Shown here piece after piece: positions 28,273 through 38,185 of a DNA stretch of 64,000 bases. Every line of letters starts with the position of its first letter. Within the stretch, counting starts at the first letter, position 1. The stretch covers positions 310,001 through 374,000 of the forward strand of contig NZ_CP013355.1 of assembly GCF_001543325.1 (NCBI RefSeq), in the 5' to 3' direction. The translations under genes were made by a program, and so were the position numbers. The notes beneath the pieces were generated by a model, which saw nothing but the letters and a program-made list of their open reading frames with translations, was not told the origin of the DNA and ran no database searches. Source of the stretch: Lutibacter profundi. GTDB lineage: Bacteria; Bacteroidota; Bacteroidia; Flavobacteriales; Flavobacteriaceae.

Positions 28273-30534
28273 ATGGCTTTTGATATTGAAATGATTAAAG
28301 GTGTGTATAATCGCATGGCTGAAAGAGTTGATTCTGCAAGAAAAGTAGTTAATAAACCCTTAACATTAGCTGAAAAAATATTATACAATCACCTTTGGGA
28401 AGGTAATGCAAATAGTGCCTTTAAAAGAGGTAAAGATTATGTTAATTTTGCTCCAGATAGAATTGCTTGTCAAGATGCAACTGCACAAATGGCTTTGTTG
28501 CAGTTTATGCAAGCAGGAAAAAATAAAGTTGCAGTACCTACAACCGTACATTGTGACCATTTAATTCAGGCAAAAATAGGAGCAGATAAAGATTTACAAA
28601 CTGCACTAAATAATAGTAGTGAAGTATTTAACTTTTTAGCTTCTGTATCAAATAAATACGGTATTGGGTTTTGGAAACCAGGAGCAGGAATTATACATCA
28701 AGTTGTACTAGAAAATTATGCATTTCCTGGAGGAATGATGATTGGTACAGATTCTCATACAGTAAATGCTGGCGGTTTAGGAATGGTTGCTATTGGTGTT
28801 GGAGGTGCTGATGCTGTAGATGTAATGGCTGGGATGCCTTGGGAATTAAAATTTCCAAAAATGATAGGCGTAAAATTAACAGGAAAATTATCAGGCTGGA
28901 GTGCTCCAAAAGATGTAATTCTAAAAGTAGCAGGTATTTTAACTACTAAAGGAGGTACAGGATGCATTGTCGAATACTTTGGAGAGGGGGCAAAATCTAT
29001 ATCTGCAACAGGTAAAGGTACTATTTGTAACATGGGAGCTGAAATAGGAGCAACTACTTCAACTTTTGGTTATGATGAATCAATGGAACGTTATTTAAGA
29101 GCTACAAACCGAAATGAAGTTGCTGATGAAGCAAATAAAATTGCTTCATATTTAACAGGTGATGAAGAAGTTTATGAAAACCCAGAGCAGTATTTTGATC
29201 AAGTAATTGAAATTAATTTAACAGATTTAAAACCTCATTTAAATGGCCCTTTTACACCAGATTTAACGACGGAAGTTGGTGAAATGACTGAAAAAGCGAC
29301 TAAAAATGGATGGCCATTAAAAGTAGAGTGGGGATTGATAGGTTCTTGTACTAACTCTTCTTATGAAGATTTATCACGAGCGGCCTCAATTGCTAAGCAA
29401 GCTATTGATAAAAAATTAGTTGCAAAAGCTGAGTTTGGCATAAATCCAGGTTCAGAACAAGTTAGATATACAGCTGAACGTGATGGATTATTAAAAATAT
29501 TTGAAGATTTAGATGCGAAAATTTTCACCAATGCTTGTGGACCTTGTATTGGGCAATGGGCTAGAGAAGGGGCTGATAAGCAAGAAAAAAATACCATAGT
29601 TCACTCTTTTAATCGTAATTTTTCTAAAAGAGCAGATGGAAACCCAAATACACATGCTTTTGTAGCTTCTCCATCAATGGTGGCAGCAGTTGCAATCTCT
29701 GGGCGATTAGATTTCAATCCAATCACTGATACATTAATCAATCAAAATGGAGAAGAAGTTTTATTAGATGAACCAACAGGTTTTGAATTGCCTCCAAAAG
29801 GTTTTGAAGTAGATGATCCAGGATATGTACCTCCAATAGAAGACGGTTCAAAGATTGATATTAATGTAGCTCCTGATTCTAAACGTTTACAGTTGTTAAC
29901 TCCATTTACACCGTTAGGAAATGATATTAAAGGTGCTAAGTTGCTGATAAAAGCCTATGGCAAATGTACTACAGATCATATTTCTATGGCTGGACCTTGG
30001 TTGAGATATAGAGGACATTTAGATAATATTTCAAATAATATGCTTATTGGAGCAATAAATGCTTTTAATAAAGAAACTAACAAAGTTAAGAATCAGTTAA
30101 CTGGGGAGTATGGACCAGTACCTGATGTTGCTAGAGCATATAAAGCAGCAGGAATTAAATCTATTGTAGTTGGGGATCACAATTATGGTGAAGGATCTTC
30201 TCGAGAGCATGCTGCTATGGAGCCTCGTCATTTAGGTGTTGCTGCAGTTATTGTAAAATCATTTGCGCGTATTCATGAAACCAATTTAAAGAAGCAAGGG
30301 ATGTTAGGATTAACATTTGCAAATGAATTGGATTATGATTTAATTCAAGAAGATGACACTTTTAACTTTTTAGATTTAAATGAATTTGCACCAGGTAAAC
30401 AATTGACTTTAGAAATTATACACACTGATGGAAGTAAAGATATTATTAAGTTAAATCACACTTACAATGCGGGGCAAATAGAGTGGTATAAAGAAGGTTC
30501 TGCATTAAATTTGATTAAAAAGCAAAACGATTAA
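28273..30534 (+). CDS. acnA: aconitate hydratase (mitochondrial-type)
   Basis: 753 residues, the size of mitochondrial-type aconitase, shorter than E. coli AcnA (891). It converts citrate to isocitrate in the TCA cycle. The 4Fe-4S ligands are in [14 protein letters not shown] and [10 protein letters not shown]. Other active-site blocks are [25 protein letters not shown], the domain-4 loop [20 protein letters not shown], and [13 protein letters not shown]. It is a single gene between rnpB and a terminator. The symbol follows common usage; acn would serve equally. Confidence 0.93.
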   Translation: MAFDIEMIKGVYNRMAERVDSARKVVNKPLTLAEKILYNHLWEGNANSAFKRGKDYVNFAPDRIACQDATAQMALLQFMQAGKNKVAVPTTVHCDHLIQAKIGADKDLQTALNNSSEVFNFLASVSNKYGIGFWKPGAGIIHQVVLENYAFPGGMMIGTDSHTVNAGGLGMVAIGVGGADAVDVMAGMPWELKFPKMIGVKLTGKLSGWSAPKDVILKVAGILTTKGGTGCIVEYFGEGAKSISATGKGTICNMGAEIGATTSTFGYDESMERYLRATNRNEVADEANKIASYLTGDEEVYENPEQYFDQVIEINLTDLKPHLNGPFTPDLTTEVGEMTEKATKNGWPLKVEWGLIGSCTNSSYEDLSRAASIAKQAIDKKLVAKAEFGINPGSEQVRYTAERDGLLKIFEDLDAKIFTNACGPCIGQWAREGADKQEKNTIVHSFNRNFSKRADGNPNTHAFVASPSMVAAVAISGRLDFNPITDTLINQNGEEVLLDEPTGFELPPKGFEVDDPGYVPPIEDGSKIDINVAPDSKRLQLLTPFTPLGNDIKGAKLLIKAYGKCTTDHISMAGPWLRYRGHLDNISNNMLIGAINAFNKETNKVKNQLTGEYGPVPDVARAYKAAGIKSIVVGDHNYGEGSSREHAAMEPRHLGVAAVIVKSFARIHETNLKKQGMLGLTFANELDYDLIQEDDTFNFLDLNEFAPGKQLTLEIIHTDGSKDIIKLNHTYNAGQIEWYKEGSALNLIKKQND

Positions 30535-30572
30535 AAAAAATAAAGTGAAATTATAAAAATAGAATAACTTTA

Positions 30573-30602
30573 AAGAGGGGTTTTTTACTCCTCTTTTTTT
30601 AT
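30573..30602 (+). terminator. terminator after the aconitase gene
   Basis: AAAGAGG and CCTCTTT pair around a T-rich loop, followed by further Ts. Confidence 0.75.
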
Positions 30603-30655
30603 TTTAAAAACTCATTAATTTAGATTTTTAAAGATATACAGTAAATTATAAACGG

Positions 30656-31084
30656 TTAGTTTCTAAAAAATAGAATAGGTAAATTAAGTAAAGTGCTTGT
30701 AGCCTTACCATTTTTTAAAGCAGGTTTCCAATTAGGCATATTAATAACAACTCTTTTAGCTTCTTTATTTAGAATTTTGTTAACACCTTTAACAATTGCT
30801 ACATTAGAAATTCTTCCATTTTTTTCAATTTTAAAGCAAACAATAACTTTCCCTCTAGAACTTGAATTTTCTGAATTTCTTGGATATCTAATATTTTTAC
30901 TTAAATATTTAGCTAATTCTTCATGGCCACCTGGAAACTGAGGTTGGGAATTTATTTTTGTTGAAACTAAATTTAATTCAGAAGTCTTAAATTCCACATT
31001 ATCATCTATTGAAGCTAGCGTGTTTTGTGCATTTGTTTGTGCAATTAAAAGTATTAGAAATAATGTAGCTGAAATAATTTTCAT
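30656..31084 (-). CDS. small exported TonB C-terminal-domain protein
   Basis: 142 residues from the ATG at 31084 (another ATG three codons earlier is possible). A signal peptide (ending TNAQ) leads directly to a TonB_C fold: FPGGHEELAKYLSKNIRYP, GKVIVCFKIEKNGRISNVAI, EAKRVVINMPNWKPALKNGK. There is no membrane anchor or Pro-rich spacer as in energy-transducing TonB, so it is more likely a stand-alone periplasmic TonB-like protein, which are frequent in this phylum with unknown roles. Located downstream of, and in the same direction as, the large TonB receptor gene. Confidence 0.8.
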   Translation of the reverse strand: MKIISATLFLILLIAQTNAQNTLASIDDNVEFKTSELNLVSTKINSQPQFPGGHEELAKYLSKNIRYPRNSENSSSRGKVIVCFKIEKNGRISNVAIVKGVNKILNKEAKRVVINMPNWKPALKNGKATSTLLNLPILFFRN

Positions 31085-31224
31085 TTTATGCATATTTAAT
31101 AATTAGATTTTTAAAAATTCTAATTATAGTTGTTAAATTAATTACTACAAAATTCGCTAATATTTCCATTACCTGATATGATAAATATCACACCATTTTT
31201 TATTTTAAATAATATTCACAAAAG

Positions 31225-31258
31225 AAAACCCGAAAAGAATTAATTCTTTTCGGGTTTT
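31225..31258 (-). terminator. terminator after the TonB-dependent receptor gene
   Basis: AAAACCCGAAAAGAATT pairs perfectly with AATTCTTTTCGGGTTTT, a 17-base arm with no loop, flanked by T-rich ends on both strands. Confidence 0.9.
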
Positions 31259-31281
31259 AAAATTATCTTTTTTAGATATTT

Positions 31282-34164
31282 TTATTTTAGTACAAAATTT
31301 AATCTTGCAAAAAGGAAACGTCCACCAATACCAAATTGTTGTGCTCTTCTTGACCAATCAAATCTACCACTACTTCTATTTGTTCCTCCATCAGAGAATG
31401 CTAAAGCAGCTCTATCTGGATAAATATCAAACAAGTTGTTAGCACCAACAGTAATAGTTAAAACTTCTGTTGCTTTGTAACCAAAAGATAAATCTGTAAC
31501 CACTTTAGTTCCAAACACTTGTTGTCTAAGAACATTATTTGTTGCTTCAGTTACTTCACCGAAATAAACATTTCTTAAGAAAATATTATATTTATCTGTT
31601 GTTAAACTATGTGATAAATTAATTTTTGTACGAGGTACAGCTTCTTCTAAGTAAACTCTACTTGCCTCATCAAAATAAGTATCAACTTTACCTGCAGCTA
31701 TTAAAACATCAGATGCTTTTACATTACCAACACGTTTTGTGTTAGAGAAAGTAGCAGCCAAGTCTGTTTTTAATTTAGTACTACCACCCAACATTGCATC
31801 ATGAGTAATTACAACATCTAAACCTTTTGATTCAGTATCTATTGCGTTTGCAAAGAATGCAGCGGCTCCAGCATTTGCTTGTGCTAATAAGTTATCTAAC
31901 TCAGTACCTGTTCCAGGGCCAGTAAATCTACCCGTGTATACAACTCTATCATCAATACCAATCCAGTAACCATCAACAGTAAATGTTAAATTTGCGTCAG
32001 GTAATTTAGATGTAAATCCTAAACTTAAAGATCTAGAAGTTTCTTCTTTTAATTGAGGAATACCTAATAATTTTGCAGCTCTACTGTCATTAGCAAATGT
32101 TCCAACTTCAATTGGATCACCATTTTGATCAAAAATTGTTGAAGTAGAGTTAAAGTTTAATTGGTGTAATGAAGGAGCTCTAAAACCAGTGTTAAATGCA
32201 GCTCTAATATTTGTGTTTTCAGTAGCTTTAATTCTAGTTGCTACTTTAAAGTTTAATGTAGAACCAAAATCAGAATAGTCTTCATATCTAGTAGCTAAAC
32301 TTACTAAAAAGTTTTCAGTAACATCAGCTTCCATATCTAAATAACCAGCAACACTACTTCTACCACGAGATAACTCATTAGCAGGGCTAAATCCTGGGAA
32401 TACTTGAGATCCACCTGGTCTAGCTCTATCAAAGAAATCTACTGAAGGATTTTGTGAAGGTAAAGTAATTACCTGTCCATCAGCTGTATATTGAGCATAA
32501 GAACCCAACTCACCAGCGTATATTTCATAAGTTTCAACTCTATACTCTGCTCCAAAAGCTACGTTAAAACCAGACATTGTATCTTCATAAAATTTACTAA
32601 TATCTAAATTTGTAGTGTTTTGGGCAAATGAGAATCCACCAGCATCAAAAGTTGTTGGAGATGCACTTTGCATAGAAGCATTAAATGTATTTCCTATAGT
32701 ATACAAGAATTCGTTTTTACCGTAAGTATTACTAAAATCTACATCCCAATCAGAAACTTTACCCTTTATTCCAACAGAAAAAGATTTATCAGTAATTGCT
32801 GAATTAATTTCAGGTAAAAAACCATTGATATAAGCAGGTGTATATGTTCTATTTTGACTAGGAAGTCTGTAAAAACCTGCAGAATTACCAACTCTAGAAC
32901 TAACTCCAGCAAAAGAGTAAAGTTCAGTACCATCATCATTTAGAGGTAATGAGAAGTTTGCAAAGAAACGACCACCACGTAAAGCAGATTGACCAACTCT
33001 CATATTAAAATCACTTCTGGTTAATCCACGTGCAGTTAATTCTGCAGTAGTATTATCAGCAGATAATATACTTTGTAGGTCAGCTTTTGTAGCATTAAGA
33101 GGTAGGCCTAATCCTGCAGCATTACCATATTGAATTACGTCAGAAACGTCATCATCTAATAAATTAGTAATATCGTATCCAGCATTGTCTGCAACTCTTT
33201 CAACAGTATTATAAAGGTTGAAAATTCCACCTTCAAATTCTTTCATTCTACTGTATTCATCTCTAACATCAAAATCACCAGTAAAGTTAATAAATCCACC
33301 TTTGTCTCCTAGTTGTAAACCATAGTTAGCACTTATGTTTGTTGTGTTACCATCGCTACCTCCAGTTTGATCATTTGAATTTTTTGAAAAATAGGCACCA
33401 TTAGTAACATTTACAGTTAATTCATTGGTACTTCTTTTTAATACAATATTAATTACACCAGCAATGGCATCAGAACCATATTGTGCTGCTGCACCATCAC
33501 GTAAAACTTCAATACGTTCAATTGAAGCAGCTGGTATAGCATTTAAATCTGTACCAACACTACCACGACCGAATGTTCCATTTACATTAACTAATGAAGA
33601 AGTATGCCTTCTTTTACCGTTAATTAAAACTAATACTTGATCTGGACCTAAACCTCTCAAAGAAGCAGGATCAATATGGTCAGTACCATCAGAAATAGTT
33701 TGTGTGTTTGATGTAAATGAAGGGGCCACATAATTTAAAATTTGATTTAAATTAATTTGTGGTCCAGCTGTAAGAAGCTCTGTCACATCAATAACATCAA
33801 CTGGTACTGCAGTATCTACAGCTGTTCTGTTTGGATTTCTAGATCCAACAACAACAACTTCATTCAAAGAAACTCCAGAAACTAAGACAACGTTAAATGT
33901 TCTAGTTCCATCCATTTGTAATTTCTTTTCATTAAATCCAACGTATGAAAAAATAAGATTTTCACTGGACTCAACTTTAATAGAGAATTTTCCATCAAAA
34001 TCAGTAGTAGTTCCCCTTGATGTTCCTTCAATAGTAACAGTAACCCCTGGTAATGGCTGACTATTGGAGTCAGTAACCGTTCCTGTAACTTGATACGATT
34101 GCGCATAAATTGCCATCGTAAAAAGCGATAAAATCGCTAAAATAAATTGTCTTTTTTGTTTCAT
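31282..34164 (-). CDS. TonB-dependent receptor with carboxypeptidase-like N-terminal domain
   Basis: 960 residues. A signal peptide (1-22, ending YAQS) is followed by a CarboxypepD_reg-like domain (about 24-105; VTGTVTDSNSQPLPGVTVTI), then the plug (PASLRGLGPDQVLVLINGKR, ASIERIEVLRDGAAAQYGSDAIAGVINI) and a long barrel (SLATRYEDYSDFG, NIRAAFNTGFRAPSLHQLNF) ending in FGIGGRFLFARLNFVLK. No SusD-like partner gene follows, so it is a stand-alone receptor; the substrate is not readable. A motif similar to the porin operator lies about 67-83 bases before its start. Confidence 0.88.
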   Translation of the reverse strand: MKQKRQFILAILSLFTMAIYAQSYQVTGTVTDSNSQPLPGVTVTIEGTSRGTTTDFDGKFSIKVESSENLIFSYVGFNEKKLQMDGTRTFNVVLVSGVSLNEVVVVGSRNPNRTAVDTAVPVDVIDVTELLTAGPQINLNQILNYVAPSFTSNTQTISDGTDHIDPASLRGLGPDQVLVLINGKRRHTSSLVNVNGTFGRGSVGTDLNAIPAASIERIEVLRDGAAAQYGSDAIAGVINIVLKRSTNELTVNVTNGAYFSKNSNDQTGGSDGNTTNISANYGLQLGDKGGFINFTGDFDVRDEYSRMKEFEGGIFNLYNTVERVADNAGYDITNLLDDDVSDVIQYGNAAGLGLPLNATKADLQSILSADNTTAELTARGLTRSDFNMRVGQSALRGGRFFANFSLPLNDDGTELYSFAGVSSRVGNSAGFYRLPSQNRTYTPAYINGFLPEINSAITDKSFSVGIKGKVSDWDVDFSNTYGKNEFLYTIGNTFNASMQSASPTTFDAGGFSFAQNTTNLDISKFYEDTMSGFNVAFGAEYRVETYEIYAGELGSYAQYTADGQVITLPSQNPSVDFFDRARPGGSQVFPGFSPANELSRGRSSVAGYLDMEADVTENFLVSLATRYEDYSDFGSTLNFKVATRIKATENTNIRAAFNTGFRAPSLHQLNFNSTSTIFDQNGDPIEVGTFANDSRAAKLLGIPQLKEETSRSLSLGFTSKLPDANLTFTVDGYWIGIDDRVVYTGRFTGPGTGTELDNLLAQANAGAAAFFANAIDTESKGLDVVITHDAMLGGSTKLKTDLAATFSNTKRVGNVKASDVLIAAGKVDTYFDEASRVYLEEAVPRTKINLSHSLTTDKYNIFLRNVYFGEVTEATNNVLRQQVFGTKVVTDLSFGYKATEVLTITVGANNLFDIYPDRAALAFSDGGTNRSSGRFDWSRRAQQFGIGGRFLFARLNFVLK

Positions 34165-34230
34165 GTATTTTGATTTATGTTAATTAATTCGCCAATATAT
34201 AACAAAAATTTAACATTTGACGGGTAGTAA

Positions 34231-34247
34231 TGTATCATTTATTACAT
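34231..34247 (-). promoter_or_regulatory. operator-like motif upstream of the TonB receptor gene
   Basis: On the minus strand the sequence reads ATGTAATAAATGATACA, an imperfect palindrome with one difference from the arm TGTAATAAATGTTAC found before the DUF2202 gene and close to the sites before the porin gene. Same-regulator control is an inference from this similarity. Confidence 0.4.
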
Positions 34248-34335
34248 ATTAGTATGTGAAAATGTATATTTAGTATCAAATATATTCAATATTTTTTATT
34301 AAGTCATTAATAACGTGTAAATTATTTAATTTAGT

Positions 34336-34343
34336 TATTTTTG
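34336..34343 (+). promoter_or_regulatory. -7 promoter box (TATTTTTG) for the thioredoxin-like gene
   Basis: Fits TAnnTTTG followed by C, 46 bases before the ATG at 34390. Confidence 0.5.
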
Positions 34344-34389
34344 CATACAAAATAAATTTATTTTTTTTTAGAATGCTAAATGTTTATGT

Positions 34390-34947
34390 ATGAACAAATT
34401 ATTAAATAAAAAAACGATATCTAATATTATTTTTGGTATTGCGGTTGTATTATTATTGTATCCTCCAACGCGAGAGTGGGGTATGAGGCAACTTGCTTTT
34501 GCCCCTACCATTAAAAATAACAAAAAAGCTGAATTTGTTAAATCTTACGACTGGAATTTGAGGGGTCTAAATACAAAAGATATTAATTTAAGCGCATTTA
34601 AAGGGAAAATTATTTTTGTTAATTTTTGGGCAACATGGTGTCCTCCTTGTAGGGCTGAAATGCCAATGATTCAAAAGTTATATAATGATTATAAAGATAA
34701 GGTTACCTTTATATTTGTAACAAATGAGGATTGGAAAACAGTTGAAACTTTTTTTAATAAGAGAGCGTTTAATTTACCTGCTTATAACTCAATAAGCACA
34801 CCTCCAGAGATATTTTTAAAAACGAATAGTATTCCGGCAACTTATTTAGTTAATAAAAACGGTGCTATTTTGATTTCCAAAACTGGTGCTGCCGATTGGA
34901 ATAGTAGTAAAGTAAGGAATTTATTAGACGATTTATTATCAAAATAA
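34390..34947 (+). CDS. TlpA/ResA-type membrane-anchored thioredoxin-like protein
   Basis: 185 residues. One N-terminal membrane anchor (about 10-25), then a thioredoxin fold facing the periplasm with active site FWATWCPPCRAEMP (Cys84, Cys87) and the cis-Pro loop SIPATYLVNKNG. The CPPC active site and AhpC-TSA/Redoxin layout place it with TlpA/ResA thiol reductases, often used in cytochrome c maturation or disulfide repair. No cytochrome maturation genes are next to it. Confidence 0.85.
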   Translation: MNKLLNKKTISNIIFGIAVVLLLYPPTREWGMRQLAFAPTIKNNKKAEFVKSYDWNLRGLNTKDINLSAFKGKIIFVNFWATWCPPCRAEMPMIQKLYNDYKDKVTFIFVTNEDWKTVETFFNKRAFNLPAYNSISTPPEIFLKTNSIPATYLVNKNGAILISKTGAADWNSSKVRNLLDDLLSK

Positions 34948-35298
34948 AACCTATTGATTTTAATTACTTTATACCTATAGGTTAGAGTTCTATTTTTTAT
35001 AAATCAAATGTTTAATTTAAATACTTGTTAATAACCATATCTCCTAAATTTATTCCATTGTAATCTTTTGGTATTTGTAAAGTTAATAAAAGATATTTTT
35101 TTTCTGTTTTGTTGCGGTAAGTTTAAATTTAAAATAGTCATAATAAATAGTATTTAAATATGTTAGTTTTACATGTATGACGCTTAACAATTTATTTTGT
35201 TACGCTATTATGTATAACAAGGTACTATATTAATATTTATTTAACTAAACTTTTTATAATTAAAGAAGGGAGAGATTTTTCATGTATTGAAATAGATG
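34948..35298. other. 351-base convergent intergenic region, no feature found
   Basis: AT-rich spacer between two converging genes. I see no ORF, tRNA, strong hairpin or repeat; a short palindrome ACCTATAGGT at 34974 is the only symmetry and is too short to interpret. Confidence 0.6.
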
Positions 35299-36486
35299 CT
35301 AAGATTTAACCAAAAGTTCATTTAAAGTCTCAAGGATTATAGTACAACCTTTGGTTATTTCATCATTAGATATTGTTAGGGGAGGTGTTATTCTAATAGC
35401 TTTTCCTTCAAACAATAGCCAAAACAATAACAATCCTTTTTCAAGGCTATTTAAAATTACTTTTGAGGCAATTTCCTCGGTCTTAACAATTATAGCCAAC
35501 ATTAAACCTTTACCTCTAATTTCTGTTATTAAAGGATGTATTAATAATTTCCGAATTAATTTTTCTTTATGAAGAGTTTCTTTAATAAGATTTGAATTAA
35601 GTAATTCAATTAATGTTGCATTAGCTGCTGATGCAATTACAGGGTGACCACCAAAAGTAGTAATATGACCTAGTTTTGGATGTGTTTTTAGGCAACTCAT
35701 AATTTTGTTTGAAGATATAAAAGCACCAATTGGCATTCCTCCTCCCAAGCCTTTTCCCGCAACAATAATATGGGGGATAACATTGTAATTCTCAAAGCCA
35801 AATAATTTACCGGTTCTTCCAATTCCAGTTTGTATTTCATCTAAAATAAGTAAGGCACCAACCTCATCACATTTTTCCTTTACTTTTTTTAAATAATTAT
35901 TTTTAGGTTCAATAAAACCTGCACCACCTTGAATGGTTTCCAAAATTACAGCAGCAGTTTTAGAAGTTATTTTCTGAATATCAATTACGTTATTAAATTC
36001 AATAAATTTAATGCCTGGTATTAAAGGTCTAAATGCACTATTTTGTAATTCAAATCCGCAAACACTCATAGCGCCTTGGGTATTGCCATGATATGAGTTT
36101 TTAGCAGCTATTATTTCACTTCTACCAGTATATCTTTTAGCTAGCTTTAAGGCACCTTCAGTTGCTTCTGTCCCAGAATTAGTAAGGTATACTGTTTCTA
36201 ATGGTTTAGGTAAATTTTTAGCGAGTAACTTTGCAAGATTAACTTGTGGCTGTTGAATAAACTCTCCATACACCATAACATGTGTATATTTTTCAACTTG
36301 CTCTTTTATTGCTTGTATTATTTTAGGATGGTTGTGCCCTAATGTATTTGCTGAAACACCAGCTATAAAATCTAAATATGATTTGCCATTAGTATCATAT
36401 ATAAAGCTTTCATTGGCATGGGATATTTCAATGGCCAATGGATGATTGGAAGTTTGTGCTTGATATTTAAAGAAATCTTCTTTCAA
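35299..36486 (-). CDS. class III pyridoxal-phosphate aminotransferase (acetylornithine/ornithine type)
   Basis: 395 residues. PLP site: NSGTEATEGALKLAKRYT (phosphate loop, 103-120), LILDEIQTGIGRTG with Asp216, and the Schiff-base lysine Lys245 in VAGKGLGGGMPIGAF. The length and motifs fit ornithine/acetylornithine aminotransferases, but no arginine genes are adjacent, so the exact amino donor is open. Its start overlaps the stop of the OstA-like gene by 4 bases (ATGA), showing translational coupling. Confidence 0.83.
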   Translation of the reverse strand: MKEDFFKYQAQTSNHPLAIEISHANESFIYDTNGKSYLDFIAGVSANTLGHNHPKIIQAIKEQVEKYTHVMVYGEFIQQPQVNLAKLLAKNLPKPLETVYLTNSGTEATEGALKLAKRYTGRSEIIAAKNSYHGNTQGAMSVCGFELQNSAFRPLIPGIKFIEFNNVIDIQKITSKTAAVILETIQGGAGFIEPKNNYLKKVKEKCDEVGALLILDEIQTGIGRTGKLFGFENYNVIPHIIVAGKGLGGGMPIGAFISSNKIMSCLKTHPKLGHITTFGGHPVIASAANATLIELLNSNLIKETLHKEKLIRKLLIHPLITEIRGKGLMLAIIVKTEEIASKVILNSLEKGLLLFWLLFEGKAIRITPPLTISNDEITKGCTIILETLNELLVKS

Positions 36487-38021
36487 TTTTTTTCTAAATC
36501 TTTCTTTTTAGTTGTTATTATTTTATGAATAAAAATGTCTTCTTTTGTTAAAGGTTGCTCATCTTCTCTCCACTTAAATCCTTTAAATAATTTTTCATTG
36601 GGATTTAATTTTTCAAATTCAGAAGGAGGATACGTTTTACCTTCAATCATGTCGTAGTATTCAATAAAACTAAATTCGTTATTTTCTAATCCTATAAAAA
36701 TATTTTTGCTACATTTTTTCTTGTCAATACCTATAAGTTTTTGATTTTCATCTCTTAGAAATAAAATAGATTCACTATTTCCAATAACTTTTAAGGATTT
36801 CAAATCGTTGTTTTTAAATTTACCATACATATATTTACCCTTTAATTGACTAAAGCCGCTAGAATCTTTTTTAATCATAAATGCATTGTTTAAAATTTTT
36901 AAAGAGTCAAGTTTCTCAGTTTTTAAGTTCGAGATTAAATAAATAGTATCGCCTGTTATTTGATTACCTTCAGCCCATAAAATAGGATTTTTAAATAATT
37001 TAGTAATTCCTAATTTTTCATTTGAAACCAGAGAGTCACATTTCCCTTGCAAATCTGATTTAAAAAATTTAACACGATTAAAAGTTCTTATAATACGGTC
37101 ATTAACTTTGCCTGTAACCATAATTGTATCTCCATGAATATAAAGTGAATCTTTTTCCATTTTAGAAATTGCCACAGCTCTTTTTGTTATGAATAGAGAA
37201 TCTTTTAGTTTGAAAATCTCAGCGTAACCTCCTTTAATTACGGTATTGTTTACAGTATCAACAACTTTTATGTTTCCTGTTGCAGAAGCAAAATCAATAT
37301 TTTTATCGTAGTATAAGCTATCTCCTTTGATTGTTCTATCTCCATAAAAAATCTTTGATTTTTTTAAAAAATAGGAAATGTTTGTTTTTGAATTATGATG
37401 CCCTCTTTCAGTATAAATAGAGTTTTCTTCACTTGTAATGGTTGATGGGCCATACAGTTCGGCAATACCTGTATCGGTATAATAATCTAAATGATTTGAG
37501 ACTAGTTTACTATCCTTATTAACAACATCAACATCAGTAAAAGCCTGAAATTTATTAGTTTTCAAATAATAATTACCAATTTTACTTGTTAAAACGTTGG
37601 TGGTATCTTTAATTGTGCCTCCACTTTTATAAAATAAATGTTGGAGAATTCTATCAAACCTTAGCGTATCAGTTCTTAACTCCATAAATTCATCTTTTAA
37701 AAATACATTTCCCCAAGAGGTCGCTATTTTTTTATTACCATCATAATCAGTGTATTTACTATATTGAATTATAGTATCACCTTGATTGATGATTACATTC
37801 CCCATTGCTTTTATTAATTTTTGTTCTTGATAAATGTAAGCTTTATCACAGCGCAATGTTGCGCCTTCATGTTCAATAAAAACGTTCCCTAACGATATTG
37901 TAGCTCCAGGAAATTCAGGTTTAACAAATGTATTATCAGCATGTATAATTTTAATTTTTTTTGACTGGGAATATGCAATAATACTAGATAGTATAAAAAA
38001 TATATGTAGTAATTTTTTCAA
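36483..38021 (-). CDS. OstA/LptA-like exported protein
   Basis: 512 residues with a signal peptide (1-18, ending AYSQ). The first third has the OstA/LptA beta-jellyroll repeats (FIEHEGATLRCDKAYIY, MGNVIINQGDTIIQYSKYT, TSWGNVFLKDEFMELRTD). Further repeats of the same kind run through the rest (ATGNIKVVDTVNNTVI, VTGKVNDRIIRTFNRVKFF). This fold forms the periplasmic slide for lipopolysaccharide transport. It is much longer than LptA (about 185), as is usual for the Bacteroidota version. Followed by the coupled aminotransferase gene. Confidence 0.8.
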   Translation of the reverse strand: MKKLLHIFFILSSIIAYSQSKKIKIIHADNTFVKPEFPGATISLGNVFIEHEGATLRCDKAYIYQEQKLIKAMGNVIINQGDTIIQYSKYTDYDGNKKIATSWGNVFLKDEFMELRTDTLRFDRILQHLFYKSGGTIKDTTNVLTSKIGNYYLKTNKFQAFTDVDVVNKDSKLVSNHLDYYTDTGIAELYGPSTITSEENSIYTERGHHNSKTNISYFLKKSKIFYGDRTIKGDSLYYDKNIDFASATGNIKVVDTVNNTVIKGGYAEIFKLKDSLFITKRAVAISKMEKDSLYIHGDTIMVTGKVNDRIIRTFNRVKFFKSDLQGKCDSLVSNEKLGITKLFKNPILWAEGNQITGDTIYLISNLKTEKLDSLKILNNAFMIKKDSSGFSQLKGKYMYGKFKNNDLKSLKVIGNSESILFLRDENQKLIGIDKKKCSKNIFIGLENNEFSFIEYYDMIEGKTYPPSEFEKLNPNEKLFKGFKWREDEQPLTKEDIFIHKIITTKKKDLEKN

Positions 38022-38185
38022 ACTTTTTTTTATTTGTTACAAAACTAATGAAAAAGTAATAAGGGAAGTTATAAAAGTGAGTTAAAAAAAACGTCATTAT
38101 AAAGTGAGGAAAAGATAAAAAAAACTGTTTAACTACAGTAATATTGTTTCATCTTATTTATAATGACGCTTTGCCATCTTATTGT

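Noticed and set aside
31282-34164. SusC/SusD polysaccharide utilization locus
   Set aside because: The receptor has the N-terminal carboxypeptidase-like domain but no SusD-like gene, glycoside hydrolase or sensor follows.
38020-38055. Further copy of the operator motif before the OstA-like gene
   Set aside because: Only one half-site (TTTGTAACAAA on the minus strand) is present, with no matching second half.
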